A DNA stretch of 64,000 nucleotides. It comes from Stachybotrys elegans (lineage: Eukaryota > Ascomycota > Sordariomycetes > Hypocreales > Stachybotryaceae). This document shows, one piece after another, positions 33,714-45,573 of the stretch (its first letter is position 1; every line of letters begins with the position of its first letter). The notes below the pieces were generated by a model. That model saw only the letters and a program-made list of their open reading frames with translations. It was not told the origin of the DNA and did not search any database. The position numbers were made by a program, and so were the translations under genes. The stretch covers positions 1,178,001 to 1,242,000 of the forward strand of contig JAGPNK010000003.1 in assembly GCA_020746835.1 (NCBI GenBank). The letters are read 5' to 3'.

Positions 33714-33974
33714 ATAGTGTCAAGATGGTTCGGGCCGATAGCACATTAAGTATTGAATGATTTGGCCAGTTTTAGATCTTAGTAGGACCGATAGCATTTG
33801 AAGATGTGGCTGTTGACCATCTTCATTACTGTTGTGGCTATCCTTATCTAGGCACAGGGGACGGTGACATTCAGGATGAGGTTTCTTAGGGCAACACAAC
33901 ATGAGTCTTTTTCTGTCTCTGTAGGTAACGACTCTGGAATAACGCTTGGCGAGATCGAACCTGAGTCAGTTCTG
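33714..33974 (+). repeat. direct repeat, copy 2 (less mutated)
   Basis: A 261-bp partner of 30756-31011, in the same orientation. It keeps more G and C than copy 1, so it is probably nearer the ancestral sequence. CAGCG lies just before copy 1 (30751-30755) and again right after this copy (33976-33980). That could be a 5-bp target-site duplication or chance. No protein is encoded by the repeat. Confidence 0.85.
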
Positions 33975-34831
33975 GCAGCGCATTCACACCGTCAGCCTCA
34001 TCTACGGACAGACAGATGGAGATCCTGAATCCTCGGATTTCCATTTGGTGTATGATATCAGACGGCTACTCGGAAAGAAAATCCAATGCGGAGAATTTTT
34101 TTCAGAAATGCGTACGCCCTGAAATACCCTTGGCCCGCCGACTCTTCTCAGCCATGCGGATGCAGATCTCTCGGCCAGCTGGAGGCCCGATGTCCCGCTT
34201 CGGTATGGACTCGATCCACCGTGGTCAAGAAGCTAAGGCAGGAACCATTTTCAGCTTGCATGACCTGCTGCAGGGGCAAGATGCGAACAGTAGTCTTGTC
34301 GGTCCCATTTTGGGCTGACGAGTAGCATCGCACATGGCGGCCGCTAGAAAATGCTCCGTGGGTCGGGTGGTGCGCTGGTCTCTGCCCCTTCTCCTTCGTA
34401 TTGTGCGGATAGAAGGGATGAAAGACGCACCGGTTGTTTCGTTGTGGGTTTCTAGGGGGATTGAGCCGATCCCAGAACCCTGCGTCCGTTGCCAAAGCCC
34501 TTTCACGTGGCACCGATGATGTAACTTTGTATCCGCGGGTACGAGATGGGACGAAGAGATCGTCGAATACAGTGGCACCTGGGGCCGTCATGGCGAGAAA
34601 AAAAAGTAATTGGGAGAGTTATGAGTAAAAGCGTAGAGGGGAAAGGTAGTCACAAATGTCGAAAACTAGGGCATGGCGTCGTTGAGTTCACAGTTCTGGT
34701 GCACCAAGGATATAATGAATGTCTATATTTCAATGTTCGTGTATGTAATGTGTCGAGGTATTAGGCATTACTTGGTATATCTCGTAGAAAGGAAACAGTG
34801 CTGTACATGTCTAGTCGTGATTTCAAGCTAT
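33975..34831. other. intergenic, no gene seen
   Basis: Short overlapping frames on both strands without domain or splice support. The right part should contain the 3' UTR of the cutinase gene. Confidence 0.45.
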
Positions 34832-36025
34832 TTACATCCCCATGAAAGCTACCAGTGCAGAGATTCCAACAAGAAGAGTCATGTTGAGGCTGAAGGAGGC
34901 AGCGCTGCTGCCGTCATCCTCGGCGCCGTCGGCGTTACCGTCCTCCGAGGCAGACGAGGTGTTTTCAGAATCATCAGGACCCGTAGTCGAGGGAGAAGCC
35001 CGAGTTTGGGTGGTGGTGGTAGAAGCAGCAGTGGTGCTGGGCTCATCGCTAGAGGCGGCAGTCGTGGAGGCCTCGTCCTCCTCGGCGCTCGAGGTGGTCT
35101 CGGGGGCGCTGGACGTCGTCTCCTCCTCCTCATCCGCGCTGGTGGTAGTGGTGGTGGTAGTGGTGGTCGAGGAGGGTCGCAGGGTAGAAAGGCTGCGGGT
35201 GGTAGTGGTGGTAGTGGTAGGCGCAGGGGCTGAGGACTCCGGCTCGTCGCCGCCAGCAGCGGCAACCATCTCTTGGACCCAATCAGCGGCTCGCTGGGTG
35301 TGGACCTGGAAGTAGTTGAGATGGTCCTCCACAACGTCACCACCGGCGCAGATCGGGTCTGTGCCGGCGCACCAGTCTTGGAGACGGTTGCCGTAGGCAC
35401 GCATGTTGGCGAGCTGCTGGGCGTTGCGAGGGAAGAGGCCCTGGCCGGAGGCGCCAGACAGAACGTTGTAGGGTTGGTTGGAAGTGTGACGGGTAGAACC
35501 GAACATTAGAGCAGCAACGACTGTAGCATGTTAGTAAATGGAGTGGCAATACGCCGAGCAAGCCAGGAACATACTCTTGCTGCCAGGTTCGGTGTTGGCA
35601 CTAAGCCTGGGGCCAGGCGGCTGGACGCAGTCCTGGAAGAAGACACCACCTCCTCCGCCGAGGATATCGCCAATAACGTGTGCACCCTGTGAGTAACCCG
35701 ACAAAACCAGCTTCGAGTCTGGGCATCGCTCGCTGTAGTCGGTGATTTGCTGGACACCATTGGCCTGGCCCTGGGCGACGGCACCGCAGTACTCGTCCTC
35801 GAGCATGTTGTTCATCTGGATATCCTCGTAGTCGCAGCTGGAGAGACCGTCGCAGATGGCGGCGGCGAGCACGCCCTGTCGGCCGGGGAAGGGCTCGTTG
35901 TTGCCCTTGGCAAGGAAAACGTGGACATCGCGGCAGGAGGATTGGCGAGCCTCGAGGGTGGCCGCCTCGTCGGCCGAGGCTGTGAGCGCGAACAGCGCGG
36001 GGAAAAGAATGGCTTCGGACTTCAT
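34832..36025 (-). CDS. GPI-anchored cutinase-family serine esterase
   Basis: Two exons on the minus strand, 36025-35575 and 35520-34832 (379 residues); the 54-nt intron has ACTAAC as branch site. Cutinase / acetylxylan-esterase alpha/beta hydrolase that cleaves cutin or other esters outside the cell. Seen: a signal peptide with a likely KEX2-like site (EARQSS), the nucleophile elbow GYSQGAHV (Ser112), and Asp205 and His217 in TDPICAGGDVVEDHLNYF, with flanking cysteines. The catalytic domain is followed by a Ser/Thr-rich stalk of about 110 residues and a hydrophobic C-terminus ending ISALVAFMGM, which looks like a GPI-anchor signal. A wall-anchored form is unusual compared with short free cutinases (about 210-230 residues). 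Confidence 0.9.
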
Positions 36026-37056
36026 GATTAACAACGACAACGACGGCCCGACTTCAACTGTACAGACAATAAAGATAAAATGGAAAACGACAACGAAAGA
36101 GGAGAAGACGACGGCGAACAGACAGGGCTTCCAGGACCCATTATACATGTGTGCGAGATGAGGGCAGTGCATCCACACGGCCCATTTGGACGGGCGTGAT
36201 TCGCGATTCGAAGCATCAACATTGCCCCACAGGCTCACGAATTCCCTAGGCTGCTACGGAGCCCCTGTGGGTTGGGTTCCTTGCGCCGTCGAAGGGGGCG
36301 AACAGGGTCAGGGGTTACTGGGTCGTCCTCCACGATGGGCAGGTCGAGCTGCTGATGATTTGCTCCTTTCCTCCCCTCTTCGGGTGTTTGCAATGCCGGT
36401 CTGTTTCAAACCAGGAGGTGCCTCCAGATCCGTGCCGTCTTTGCCCAGTCTCACGGCGAAGACCGCACCGCAAGACCATACATTCTTGGGTCGTTTTGCT
36501 GACGCTTCTGTGTGCTGGCAGCGACGATGAAACGCAACTCGACACGCCACGCCACGCCAAGATGCTGGCTCTTGCACGGAGCATGTATCTAGAATTAGGT
36601 AGCGAGCGCAGCCACCAGATGTAGCCAACAAGACGGTTCCGAGATAACCATGTGGCGTAGCAGCAGCACTAGCAAACGCTATCATGGTCACATTTGGTTG
36701 CGAGGTGGGATGCAGGGATGCCTGCCATTGGCCTGGAAGGCTGCGATAAGGACCCTACCCTCGTATAAATTTAAAATTGCGTGCAGGTAATGTGTGCAAC
36801 CGAGTCAACCAGCGCGGCGCCTCATTACATTGACCAACAGATCTGGCAATTATTTCACCGTCGCTGTCCTCTTTTGGCTTCTGGTCTCACGCTCCCACGC
36901 CACATGCAGACTAATGGCGCCGTATCCGTGGGTAGGGTTCGATTGATTCAATAATTCTAAACATTATAACTAGCCTTTGCAATACGTCATTTCCCTACAG
37001 CTCACAAGATCTTGACAGCCTTCCCCAAGCTGTCTCCAACATCATTCACCCTCCAT
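36026..37056. other. intergenic, no gene seen
   Basis: Contains the cutinase promoter on its left. Open frames on both strands are short and mutually overlapping, and none looks coding. Confidence 0.45.
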
Positions 37057-37514
37057 CTATTGGACAACCACCTTCCAGCTCTTGTACGGGCCGGCAGCCA
37101 CTCCCTGGCAGACTCGGTCGGACAAGGTAGCAGTCTCGGAACTCGCGTCACAGTCCTCCGAGGTGTAGACATAGGCTAGAGAAGACCGGTGCGTAATTAG
37201 CTCGTCATTCGCCTGGCCCGAACCGGGCTTCGCAGTGGATACGCACTCGTAAAGTTGAAGTCTGGGTTGGGGAACTTGACCTCCAGCTTCACCGCATTGT
37301 AGTCCGGGCGGGAGAAGCGGTGGCATTCGCCGCTCTCTGCATCGGCCGTCGTTCCAAGGAAGAGGCCGATGTAGTTGTCCTGGGACGGGCTGGGAGAGCA
37401 GTTGGCAAGGTCGGTGTACGTCTTGAAGACGACAAGGCTGCTCTGGCGGCTCTCGAGCGTCATGGCGCTAACGAGAGCGGCCGAGGCAAGCTGAAGGAGG
37501 GCAGAGTACTTCAT
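37057..37514 (-). CDS. small secreted protein, SSP-A
   Basis: Two exons on the minus strand, 37514-37247 and 37175-37057 (128 residues, 71-nt intron). The signal peptide MKYSALLQLASAALVSAM is followed by LESRQSS, a Kex2-like processing point, so the mature form is about 100 residues with four cysteines. Motifs VYTSEDC and GPYKSWKVV recur in modified form in the protein at 54052-54604 (VYSNDDC, GPYASWRVV), so the two are relatives. A TATATAAG box sits about 130 nt upstream. No enzymatic motif; an extracellular or effector-like role is inference. Confidence 0.8.
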
Positions 37515-37640
37515 GGTGGTAGTGAGAGAGTTAGAGATTTGGAGAGCTAGAGAGCTGTTGGTGGTGTTGATGGAATGATTCTGGCTTTTGTTATTGTGAT
37601 GCTGGGAGAAGAAGCTGCACTGCTACGGGATCATTCTTCA

Positions 37641-37648
37641 CTTATATA
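37641..37648 (-). promoter_or_regulatory. TATA box of SSP-A
   Basis: Reads TATATAAG on the minus strand, 127-134 nt before the ATG at 37514, a normal spacing for a short leader. Confidence 0.5.
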
Positions 37649-38810
37649 CTCAAAGAACGATAATGCGAATGCCATATTTTTTCTACAGACAAAGAGAAAG
37701 GTGCATCACGATCTCGATCACGAATTCCCACGTAGCATGTAGAAGCCTCGCTATTGGGCGACGCACAGCACAGCATGCTCAGCCTCCCTTCCACCGCTAG
37801 AATACATGCACAATGTGTAAGCACCAGGTCGAACAAAGTCCTTCGATCCCTGTAATTAATGCGGACGACTTTTTCCATCGAAGCTTCGGAGAACAAATAA
37901 TTGACAGCACATTTCCACGCTGATAGCCTCCGAGTAATCTGGAGGCAAGTGCTTGAAGCATCAAGCTGTATTCTAATCTACCAAATCTCCGCAGTCTCAC
38001 GCCAACAGCTGTGCATATCTCGCAAAAGCCAACAGCGATGATAACCCCATTCTCATAACAAATATACTCCAAGTTGCTCTGTTCAGGCCCACCTCGAGAT
38101 CCCCGCCGCGCCAACTACACCAACCAAAGAACTGTTTAAATACGAGGGGCACAACAATCGTATTCCATCCTTGCCATGTATCCTGCGCCTCGCTGAGTCC
38201 GCATAACCATCATGCCCACGTTTCTCCCGTATCGTCGCCCAACGATGCTGTCTATTTTCGCTTCAAGCCAACCAAAGTACTTCTGAACTTTGATGTAACG
38301 TGTGAATGAGCGGTTGGCAACGGGATAAGTACTGAGCTCTGCTTTGACTTTTTGCCATGATCTCCGCCGCTGGTCACAGCAGTCTCGCTCTGCTGCTTGT
38401 GCTGCTCTCTTCTTTTATTTTCCTTTGTCCAACAGGCTACAGTTGTAAATGTCCTTCACTTGTTAACAACCTTCTGCCAGCTTGCTTGACCAAGTCAGCC
38501 GTCTGCAGCGATTTTGCAACGGTCCTTTATGGACGCAGCAGTCTAGAGATATTGGCATATTTTCCAATCAGGGATCTTTGGCATATCGTGGCCCGCGGAG
38601 CTCAAGTAAGAAAATAAAAACCAGACTATAATTTTTTAAAAAGATATCCCTCTTGCGCATTGCATTATTCCCGGCAACTGGTGTTTCACGTGATGGTCGT
38701 GCAGCGATGACGAGAGAACGCCATCTCCGCGGAACTACGGCAAATGACGATTGACAGCTCCGCATTGTGTTCTCAAACGACGTAATAGCATAAAATCAGA
38801 CATCGACGCT
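37649..38810. other. intergenic, no firm gene
   Basis: Mostly short unsupported frames. One 86-codon frame at 38357-38617 begins with a signal-peptide-like stretch and has five cysteines, but it has no intron, no relative in the window and lies in noisy sequence, so it is not called. Confidence 0.45.
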
Positions 38811-39890
38811 ATGGCAGCCGCTTCGTCCCGTATGGTACAACTCCAGAGCCTGACCCAATTCTACACATGGGCCAGGGCGCCGTTCATTGTCTCAGCCCCC
38901 ATGCGGGTCTTGTCGGGCGCGCATCTAGCCGTTGCTGTCTCACGAGCGGGTGGATTGGGATTCATCGGCCCGGGCGCTGACCCAAAAGATACGATGACGG
39001 AACTGGACAAGGCACGGGACTTGCTGGACAAAGACCCGCTAAAGACTCCGACAGCCCTCGATCTTCTTCCGGTGGGCGTCGGCTTCCAGACGTGGAACGG
39101 CAACTTGGACGTTGCCTCTTTGGCCATTGAGAAACATCGGCCCAGCGCCGCATGGCTCTTTGCGCCTCGGCATGGCCAAAGAGAGCTGGATGATTGGACC
39201 CGGGGAATCCGCAAGGTTTCTCCAGCTACCCGGATCTGGATCCAAGTCGGTACCCTTCGCGAGGCCATTGACGCGGCAGAGAGCAGTGATTCACCAGACG
39301 TGCTGGTCATACAAGGCGCCGAAGCTGGAGGACATGGGCGTGCAAACGACGCAATCGGCCTCATAACATTGCTGCCGGAAATCCAGGATGCACTCCGCAG
39401 CAAGGGAATACCACTATTTGCAGCGGGAGGCATTGCGGACGGCAGGGGAGTCACTGCAGCTCTAGGCTTGGGTGCTGCCGGCGTTGTCATGGGCACACGC
39501 TTCCTCGCTTCAACCGAGGCGCGCATCTCCAAGGGCTACCAAGATGAAATACTTCGAGCCAAAGACGGCGCATCGTCTACAGCCCGTACACAGCTATACA
39601 ACCACCTTCGGGGCACATTTGACTGGCCGGAGCAGTTCAGTCCTCGCACAATTACGAACAAGAGCTGGGAAGAGCATCAGGAGGGGGTTCCGTTTGAGAA
39701 GCTCAAGAAACGTCACGATGAGTTGCTAAAAAAGGGCGATGAGGCTTGGGGGGATCAAGGCAGAACGGCTACGTATGCCGGAGCGAATATTGGACTGATT
39801 CACGAGGTGAAAGGTGCTGGGTTGATCCTCGACGAAGTCAGAAGGGAAGCGGGTGAAATTATTCGTTCTTTGCAATTCATCAACCAATAG
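38811..39890 (+). CDS. nitronate monooxygenase (2-nitropropane dioxygenase family)
   Basis: Single exon, 359 residues. FMN-dependent TIM-barrel enzyme that oxidises alkyl nitronates such as propionate-3-nitronate to carbonyl compound and nitrite. Seen: SAPMRVLSGAHLAVAVSRAGGLGFIGPG at the start of the barrel, GAEAGGHGR with the likely active-site His175, the phosphate-binding AAGGIADGRGV, and GAAGVVMGTRFLAS. The ATG at 38811 is preferred; a second in-frame ATG at 38832 is possible. The length is typical. The neighbours do not hint at a nitro-compound pathway, so detoxification is the simplest role. Confidence 0.92.
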   Translation: MAAASSRMVQLQSLTQFYTWARAPFIVSAPMRVLSGAHLAVAVSRAGGLGFIGPGADPKDTMTELDKARDLLDKDPLKTPTALDLLPVGVGFQTWNGNLDVASLAIEKHRPSAAWLFAPRHGQRELDDWTRGIRKVSPATRIWIQVGTLREAIDAAESSDSPDVLVIQGAEAGGHGRANDAIGLITLLPEIQDALRSKGIPLFAAGGIADGRGVTAALGLGAAGVVMGTRFLASTEARISKGYQDEILRAKDGASSTARTQLYNHLRGTFDWPEQFSPRTITNKSWEEHQEGVPFEKLKKRHDELLKKGDEAWGDQGRTATYAGANIGLIHEVKGAGLILDEVRREAGEIIRSLQFINQ

Positions 39891-41615
39891 GACGTAATAT
39901 GAGGCAGCTCAATTGATCAATATGCCAATATTCCCAAAAATTTCGGGTATATGGACTTGGTGTACTTCGGCTATGAGATGGTATCCTGATTCCAATGACA
40001 TGCTTCACCTTAGACGATAAGGCCACACTCAAGAAATCATCAGAAGAGGTGGTAAGATGTTGTTGAACTGATGCTGCCGTAGGGCTAATCGTGCCACTTG
40101 GGCGGTGGGTCAAACAATGATGAAATCAGTGGAAACACTTCCGAGCCCAGCAATAGAGTCGCATGGTACTATCGCACGGGTTCGCAGTGACGTTTCAGTT
40201 TCAGAACTCGGCAAACTTGAGCCACGACACCGCTAGTTCAGCCAAGCAGATCATGCATGCCGGTTTCACTCTTGATGGTTTCTATGTCAACCAGGTTGCC
40301 CAGCCAAACAATGGCGTACTGGAGGCCCGAATAACATACATATAGCAGAGCAACTGCGCCATTCTTTTCACGGAGGATGCAGGTGGTACGAGCAATATCG
40401 TAAAGCAATACACATGGCTGACGTTTGACTTGATGCCTATTTTCCTTACGGTATGACTCAAAGACATATTGAAAGACCTGATTTCCTGTAAATTTACCCT
40501 CATAGTTGCCATACTACCCGAAACTATGACACTTGCGCACCACGTTGCGAGTCTCCAGTATACCTTTACGACTCTTGGTCCAAAGTGTACAACATTAATT
40601 ACTCAAAGCAATGTGACAGCAACTCAGAAATTCTTACTGCAGGGGCCAATCAAAACCATCTCCTCATTAACAGCCATTAGCACATGCCACGGGATGCCCG
40701 ACTTCTTCCTCGGTAGCTGGTCGGAGTTACCGCCTTCCTTCAGAAGCTAATCCCTCTTTATGGCAGGTTGAATCCTTTACACCGATACGATATATACGAT
40801 AGTTGGAATCGTCTGATTGTGCTTTTCATAACCGGTGCACTACGTACCAGTAAAATTTATTGAGATGCACAAGAACTCACATACACAAATTGAGCATCCA
40901 TGTCTGCAAACCGTGTGGCTGGAAACCAGCTGCTATCTCCAATGGGAGGCGGTCTCCATTTTTTGGGCTCTGATGTTTCATGCATTAACCGGATGTTTCC
41001 ATTCCTCCTTGCATATACTTGTCTGGTTAACGCCGCAGAAGCCGCCTAAGGAGGCAGTGTTGGCTGGTAAAACATTCCTATCCTACCAATAGCCGCATTC
41101 CCAACCGTGGCTGGTCATCATCTATGAAGCAGCTTTGCAGTGAATCTATCCTCGGCCCCGTGCCTTAACCCTGTGATCTCTACCAGCACGGCGGTGGTTC
41201 CTTATGCACCCAGCCGATCAATACAGAAGGAAAAAAAATCCACATGCCGGACGGGGATCAAGCGTGATCCTCCAACCAGCCAAATTTGGCAGCTAAATAA
41301 CCGCCAAGCACTTGGTCCCATGTCAAGTACTTTGGGTAGACCCGTTGCTCATCCCATCACGGGTTACCCAATCACGGAACCCACTGGGGCATGATATTAA
41401 TCCTCCCACATTGCATTGTTAATGCGTCTTATTGGTGGCTAAGCGCGGGGGCATGGGAAGCTATAAGATGTCCGACGTCCCTACCATGATCTGTGTCTCT
41501 GACTGCTATCGGTTGGTACCTTCGTTTCCCTCAACCCCGAGTCGAGGCTTGCCCTATCGCCATCTTCTCTTTGAGAGAAAACAGCCCAGATTCCATTGAT
41601 TCAATTCTAGTCGCC
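39891..41615. other. intergenic, no gene seen
   Basis: 1.7 kb with short frames only. A stretch at 40163-40440 reads like a weak coding remnant (QFQNSANLSHD, AILFTEDAGG) broken by stops; I cannot name it. A TATA-like CTATAAG at about 41460 could serve the PLC-like gene. Confidence 0.45.
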
Positions 41616-42597
41616 ATGCGCAACCTTGGACTCTTTGGGCTTGCCCTGGTAACCGGTGCAGTGGCACAGGCGTGCAACGGGTTCACACAACTTTGCAATC
41701 GTCGATACAGCGACATCACCTTTGCCGCCTCTCACAATGCTGCCTTTGTAGGCCGAACACCGTCGCATAACCAGTTCCAGTACCCGGAAAATGGCATGGA
41801 TATGGGCATACGATACTTCACCACCCAGGTGCACGAATGGAATGGAGAGATCAGGCAATGCCACTCGAGCTGCCTGCTGCTCAACGTGGGGACATTCTCG
41901 GAGATTGTGGTCTCTATAAAGAGATGGCTGGATGCACACCCTCGTGAAGTCGTCACACTGCTTATCACCAATGGTGCGGACAACATACCTGTCACGGAGT
42001 TCGCCCCAGTGTTCGAAGCTGCTGGGGCCGCAAACATGGTCTTCAGGCCTTCAGGACCACTGGGACTTGGCAACTGGCCTACCCTCGGACAACTCATCGA
42101 TTCTGGCCAGCGTTTTGTTGTTTTCATGGGTAAGTTGCGCTCTACGCCTGAACTAAAAGCGGTTGCTGACGAGGCTTGATGCAAGACTACAATGCCGACA
42201 CAAACAGAGTCCCCTACATTCTTCCTCAGTTTGACCACTACGTCGAAACCCCCTTCAGCCCGACGAGCCGCAACTTCTTTAATTGCGACGTTGACAGGCC
42301 AGTCTCTGGTGGGAGCGCCTCGAACCGCATGATCTGGGCCAATCACAACCTGAACGTGGACATCTTTGGTGTTGTTATCCCTGCTCAAAGTCAAGCTGCC
42401 CAGACAAACTCCGTGAACAACATTCGCCAACAGACGGAGATATGCGTGGCCAGGCATGGCCGAAACCCTCACGTTGTCATGGTGAGTCTTAGTCAATGAC
42501 GCGGCTGTTTCTAACTGATACTGACATTTAAAAACAGTTGGATTTTGTCAGCGAGGGTCAGGTCATTGAAGCTCAGCGTATACTGAACGGTCTTTGA
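41616..42597 (+). CDS. secreted PLC-like phosphodiesterase
   Basis: Three exons, 41616-42129, 42186-42481 and 42538-42597 (289 residues), with two 56-nt introns in good phase. TIM-barrel phosphodiesterase of the PI-PLC X-domain superfamily. Seen: a signal peptide (MRNLGLFGLALVTGAVAQA) and the active-site histidine in AASHNAAF (His40). A second histidine lies in QCHSSC (His83), near the place of the second catalytic His, and MDMGIRYFTTQVHEW supplies acidic ligands. HPREVVTLLI and FMDYNAD are also family-like. The last exon encodes only 19 residues, ending LDFVSEGQVIEAQRILNGL. Secreted relatives act on phospholipids or GPI-type substrates, but most are uncharacterised. Confidence 0.9.
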
Positions 42598-43013
42598 GCT
42601 GGGTGAGGCATGAAACGTCTTCAGTGGATAGGAAAACGAGTTTATGTTAGTTTGAGAGCAATGAACATCATCTGAGCCAGCGACCTCGGCCCCGTAATGC
42701 ACATGGACGAGATGAGTAGGACCCGTGCAACTCGGACGAAACCGAGGACGAAACCGAGGACGACAATGAAGACGACAAAGACGACGAAGACAACGACGAC
42801 AAGACAGCCATGGCCATGACACAACCACAAATATGACGATAATTGTTGTTTTCTGTCATTATTTGGCGTCAAATTCTCAGGGCACGGTTGTCGGCTGCTG
42901 CATCATCCCGGAAGTCGTGCAACTATCCAAGTCGGGAGGCATTACCGGTTCGTTAGCGAGGGAGAGCATATCACAATATATAGGGCTCGATGTTATGATA
43001 GCAAAATGATGTA
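42598..43013. other. intergenic, no gene seen
   Basis: Contains a GAC/AAC-rich simple-sequence stretch at about 42730-42800 (repeated ACGAAGACAACG-like words). No supported frame. Confidence 0.45.
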
Positions 43014-45573
43014 CTATGACTTGAGAATAAATGTCTCTCCTGTCCACCCGTACGCCCTACTTAAACGCCTGCCATGGCGCCGCGCGACGACGAACGGAAC
43101 CTTGCCATGTGGGTGAGGCTCGTGAAACTGGATCCTGCTCTGATCGGATGCACCAATCCGAGAAAACTGCCAGACTGAGCCGTACAGCTTCTCAGCGGTG
43201 AACTTTCCAGTAGATGTGAGCGCATATATAAAGTCTCTCCAAGACACCTCGCCAGGTGTCGAAGTTATGGCTGGGTCGTAAAACAGTATCCGGAAGACCT
43301 TTAGCGCACGCGTGTCTACCTTGATCTGCTCAGGTTTTTCCTCTGCTGGGTCTGGAGCCGTTTCAGTGGCTGCTACAGGTGCCTCGCTTGCCTCTGCCGT
43401 TGTCTTCTTCCTTGTCTTCGTCTTCATCTTTGTTGTTGGTGAAGAATCCATAAGTGCTGCAGAACCTCCACTGTTGTGCCCAAAGTAGAGTGTTGATAGC
43501 GGCTTGTAGAGGACCTTAACATTAGATTTCGCGACTTTGGGTTGGTCCTTGGCTACTGGCTTGGGCTTAACCCATTCTGAAGTACGCTGTATCGGGCGTG
43601 GTCGGGACAGTGCTTGTTTTACGCTCATGCCCCTGAGGCCTCCAGCGTCATCCTGCAATGATCGATCGATGCTGGCCCAGAATTGATCTAGATTTCTTTC
43701 CGCCTGGATTATCGCTGCAGTTGTCTCCCTTGTCCTGCGCTTTGTCGAGGGGTATGCAAATCTGTTAGTACCCTTGCAAAACTTTGCGGCTTGTTGCATC
43801 TTGGGGTTTCTCTCGTTCAATGCCTGGAGTAGCTGACCCCAGGGGCTGGTTGCTCTAGCAAACTCCTTCTTCAATGCGTCATCTCTGTCAACCAATGCAT
43901 CCATAAAGCCACGCGCCCATGGCTGGTACATCTCGAGCTGTCGGAGACAGTGCCCAATGCTGGAAAGACTTCCTATGTGCGCGGCAATGCGGGCCGATAT
44001 AAGATGCTTCAACTGCGGCTCGTTTGCCAACAGACGTTCCAGCTCATCGAGGACAAATGGCAAGCCCATCAAAAGGATATTTTGGCTATCCTCCCAGAGC
44101 GTTTGGAGTAGCCAGATGGGCTCAGCTTCATTTTTGTCTTTCTTGATACCGGGTTTGCTCCTGATAGAAATCATGGTAGAGGTCGGGTCAGCAGGAGGCT
44201 CCCGCACGAAAAACTTGCGCATGGGTGGCGATGCAACCACGCTCTGCTTAAGCTGGCTCTAGTGGCCTTTAGCTGCTTGGTAGAGGTAGTGTCGAAATTT
44301 CAGCAAGGCCATCAGGAACTCCTCCAGTAGGCTCTTCCCTGGGGATATAACAGGCACGTATTTGGCATGCGTCTGCTACAAGTGAAGCGCTTGCTTGTGT
44401 AGCCCGGCAAAAAGCTCAAACTCCATGTAAGCGCCCGACACAGTGTCGCACATAACGCGGGTCCAAAATAGGTTCTGGAATCTTGAGCTCAGGACAGGAT
44501 GTACGTCGCCCTTGGTGTCCTTGAGCATCTCTTGGCAATGCTCCATGGCCTCATGTAGCTGCTCAGCAAAGTATCCTAGGTCCTCCCATAGCTGCCAGAT
44601 ATAATCATCTGCAGACTCCATCTGCACACGGAGGATTGCCTCCATTCAAGCGAAATCCAGACAGGCAGGAACACGGTAGGGGGCTTCCAGCGCCATGATA
44701 GCCATCGAGTCAAACCCATCTATTTCCATCTCGGTCTTCAACAATGGCTCCAGTTCCACCGGATATGCATCCGTAAGAAGAACATCAGGGGGTATATCAT
44801 GGAGCATCTTCTGACAGAAGGTGACAAGGAATTCCATAACCAGGTTCTAGGCTTCAAGCACGAGGAGGCCTTCTCCCGGCATAAACTGCATTCGATTCGC
44901 ATACCAAGAAAAAGCATCCTCATCATCATCCCACGACACCAAGTCCCCGTACTTGTAGTGGTCCTTTAGAAGGTTGAGAACCATGGTATACAAGTTTAGG
45001 AATACAGGCACCACATTCTGCGACACACGCCCGAAGTGCATAGCATCGGAATCGGCGCCAGCAAAGCTGGTAGGGGGGTGACGACCTCGCGCATTAAGCA
45101 GCAGGAGGAGAGTCCTCGGCTTGAGCAAATCCTCCTGGTTGATGTAGGGACACATGAAATGCGTCCTTTGGGATTGTGCCGATTCGCCGGGTTGTCGCGT
45201 CGCGGACTTGCGCCTCCAGATGGCAAAGTCGATGGGTTTTTGCCATGCCGGGCCATGCCTCTTCGAGTATTGCGAGCTTCTGTTGCTTCTTCTTCTTGGT
45301 CCAGCGCTTCTGGATGGCAGCCTCGTGCCGAGCCACGATTGCCTTCAGCATGTCATAATGGGCGAAGATGGCCTGCGACAGATCTCGTGCCTTGGCGCGC
45401 AGGTGTTCTGGACTCATTGTAGGCGGAGGAGCCAGCATGCCCGAAAACGAGGCCACAGTGGCTGGGTCGCTAAAGTCGGCGTTATCGAAATATGGGCCAT
45501 CCCACTCCGACTCTTCATCGAAGAGCCCGGGTATTGGGGGATTGAGGTCGAATGGAAATGGCCATCGGTCCAT
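43014..45573 (-). pseudogene. broken gene of a fungal-specific family
   Basis: One long minus-strand reading with disruptions: a frame change near 45145-45160, just before CPYINQEDLLKPRTLLLLLNARGRH, then in-frame stops at 44847-44849, 44646-44648, 44376-44378 and 44259-44261, all in the same frame as the final 408-codon piece. The stops can be explained by C-to-T changes of Gln or Arg codons, as left by RIP. Recognisable segments include AILEEAWPGM, GEGLLVLEA, TPGEVSWRDF and KVPFVVARRHGRRLSRAYGW. From memory these recur in a Pezizomycotina family of unknown function; I name no accession. Reading as introns fails because the stops lack flanking splice sites. No restored sequence is offered. 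Confidence 0.8.

Noticed and set aside
30756..33974. Full LTR retrotransposon
   Set aside because: No reverse transcriptase, integrase, primer-binding site or polypurine tract was seen between the repeats, and the repeats lack clean TG/CA ends.
34673..35315. Plus-strand frames of 157-186 codons over the cutinase stalk
   Set aside because: They are shadows of the repetitive Ser/Thr codons on the minus strand.
38357..38617. 86-codon frame with signal-like start and five cysteines
   Set aside because: Plausible small secreted protein, but there is no intron, no relative and no independent support; called only as a note in the intergenic entry.
43014..45573. Intron-rich intact gene instead of a pseudogene
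   Set aside because: The four stops lie inside otherwise continuous coding sequence without GT/AG pairs around them that keep frame.
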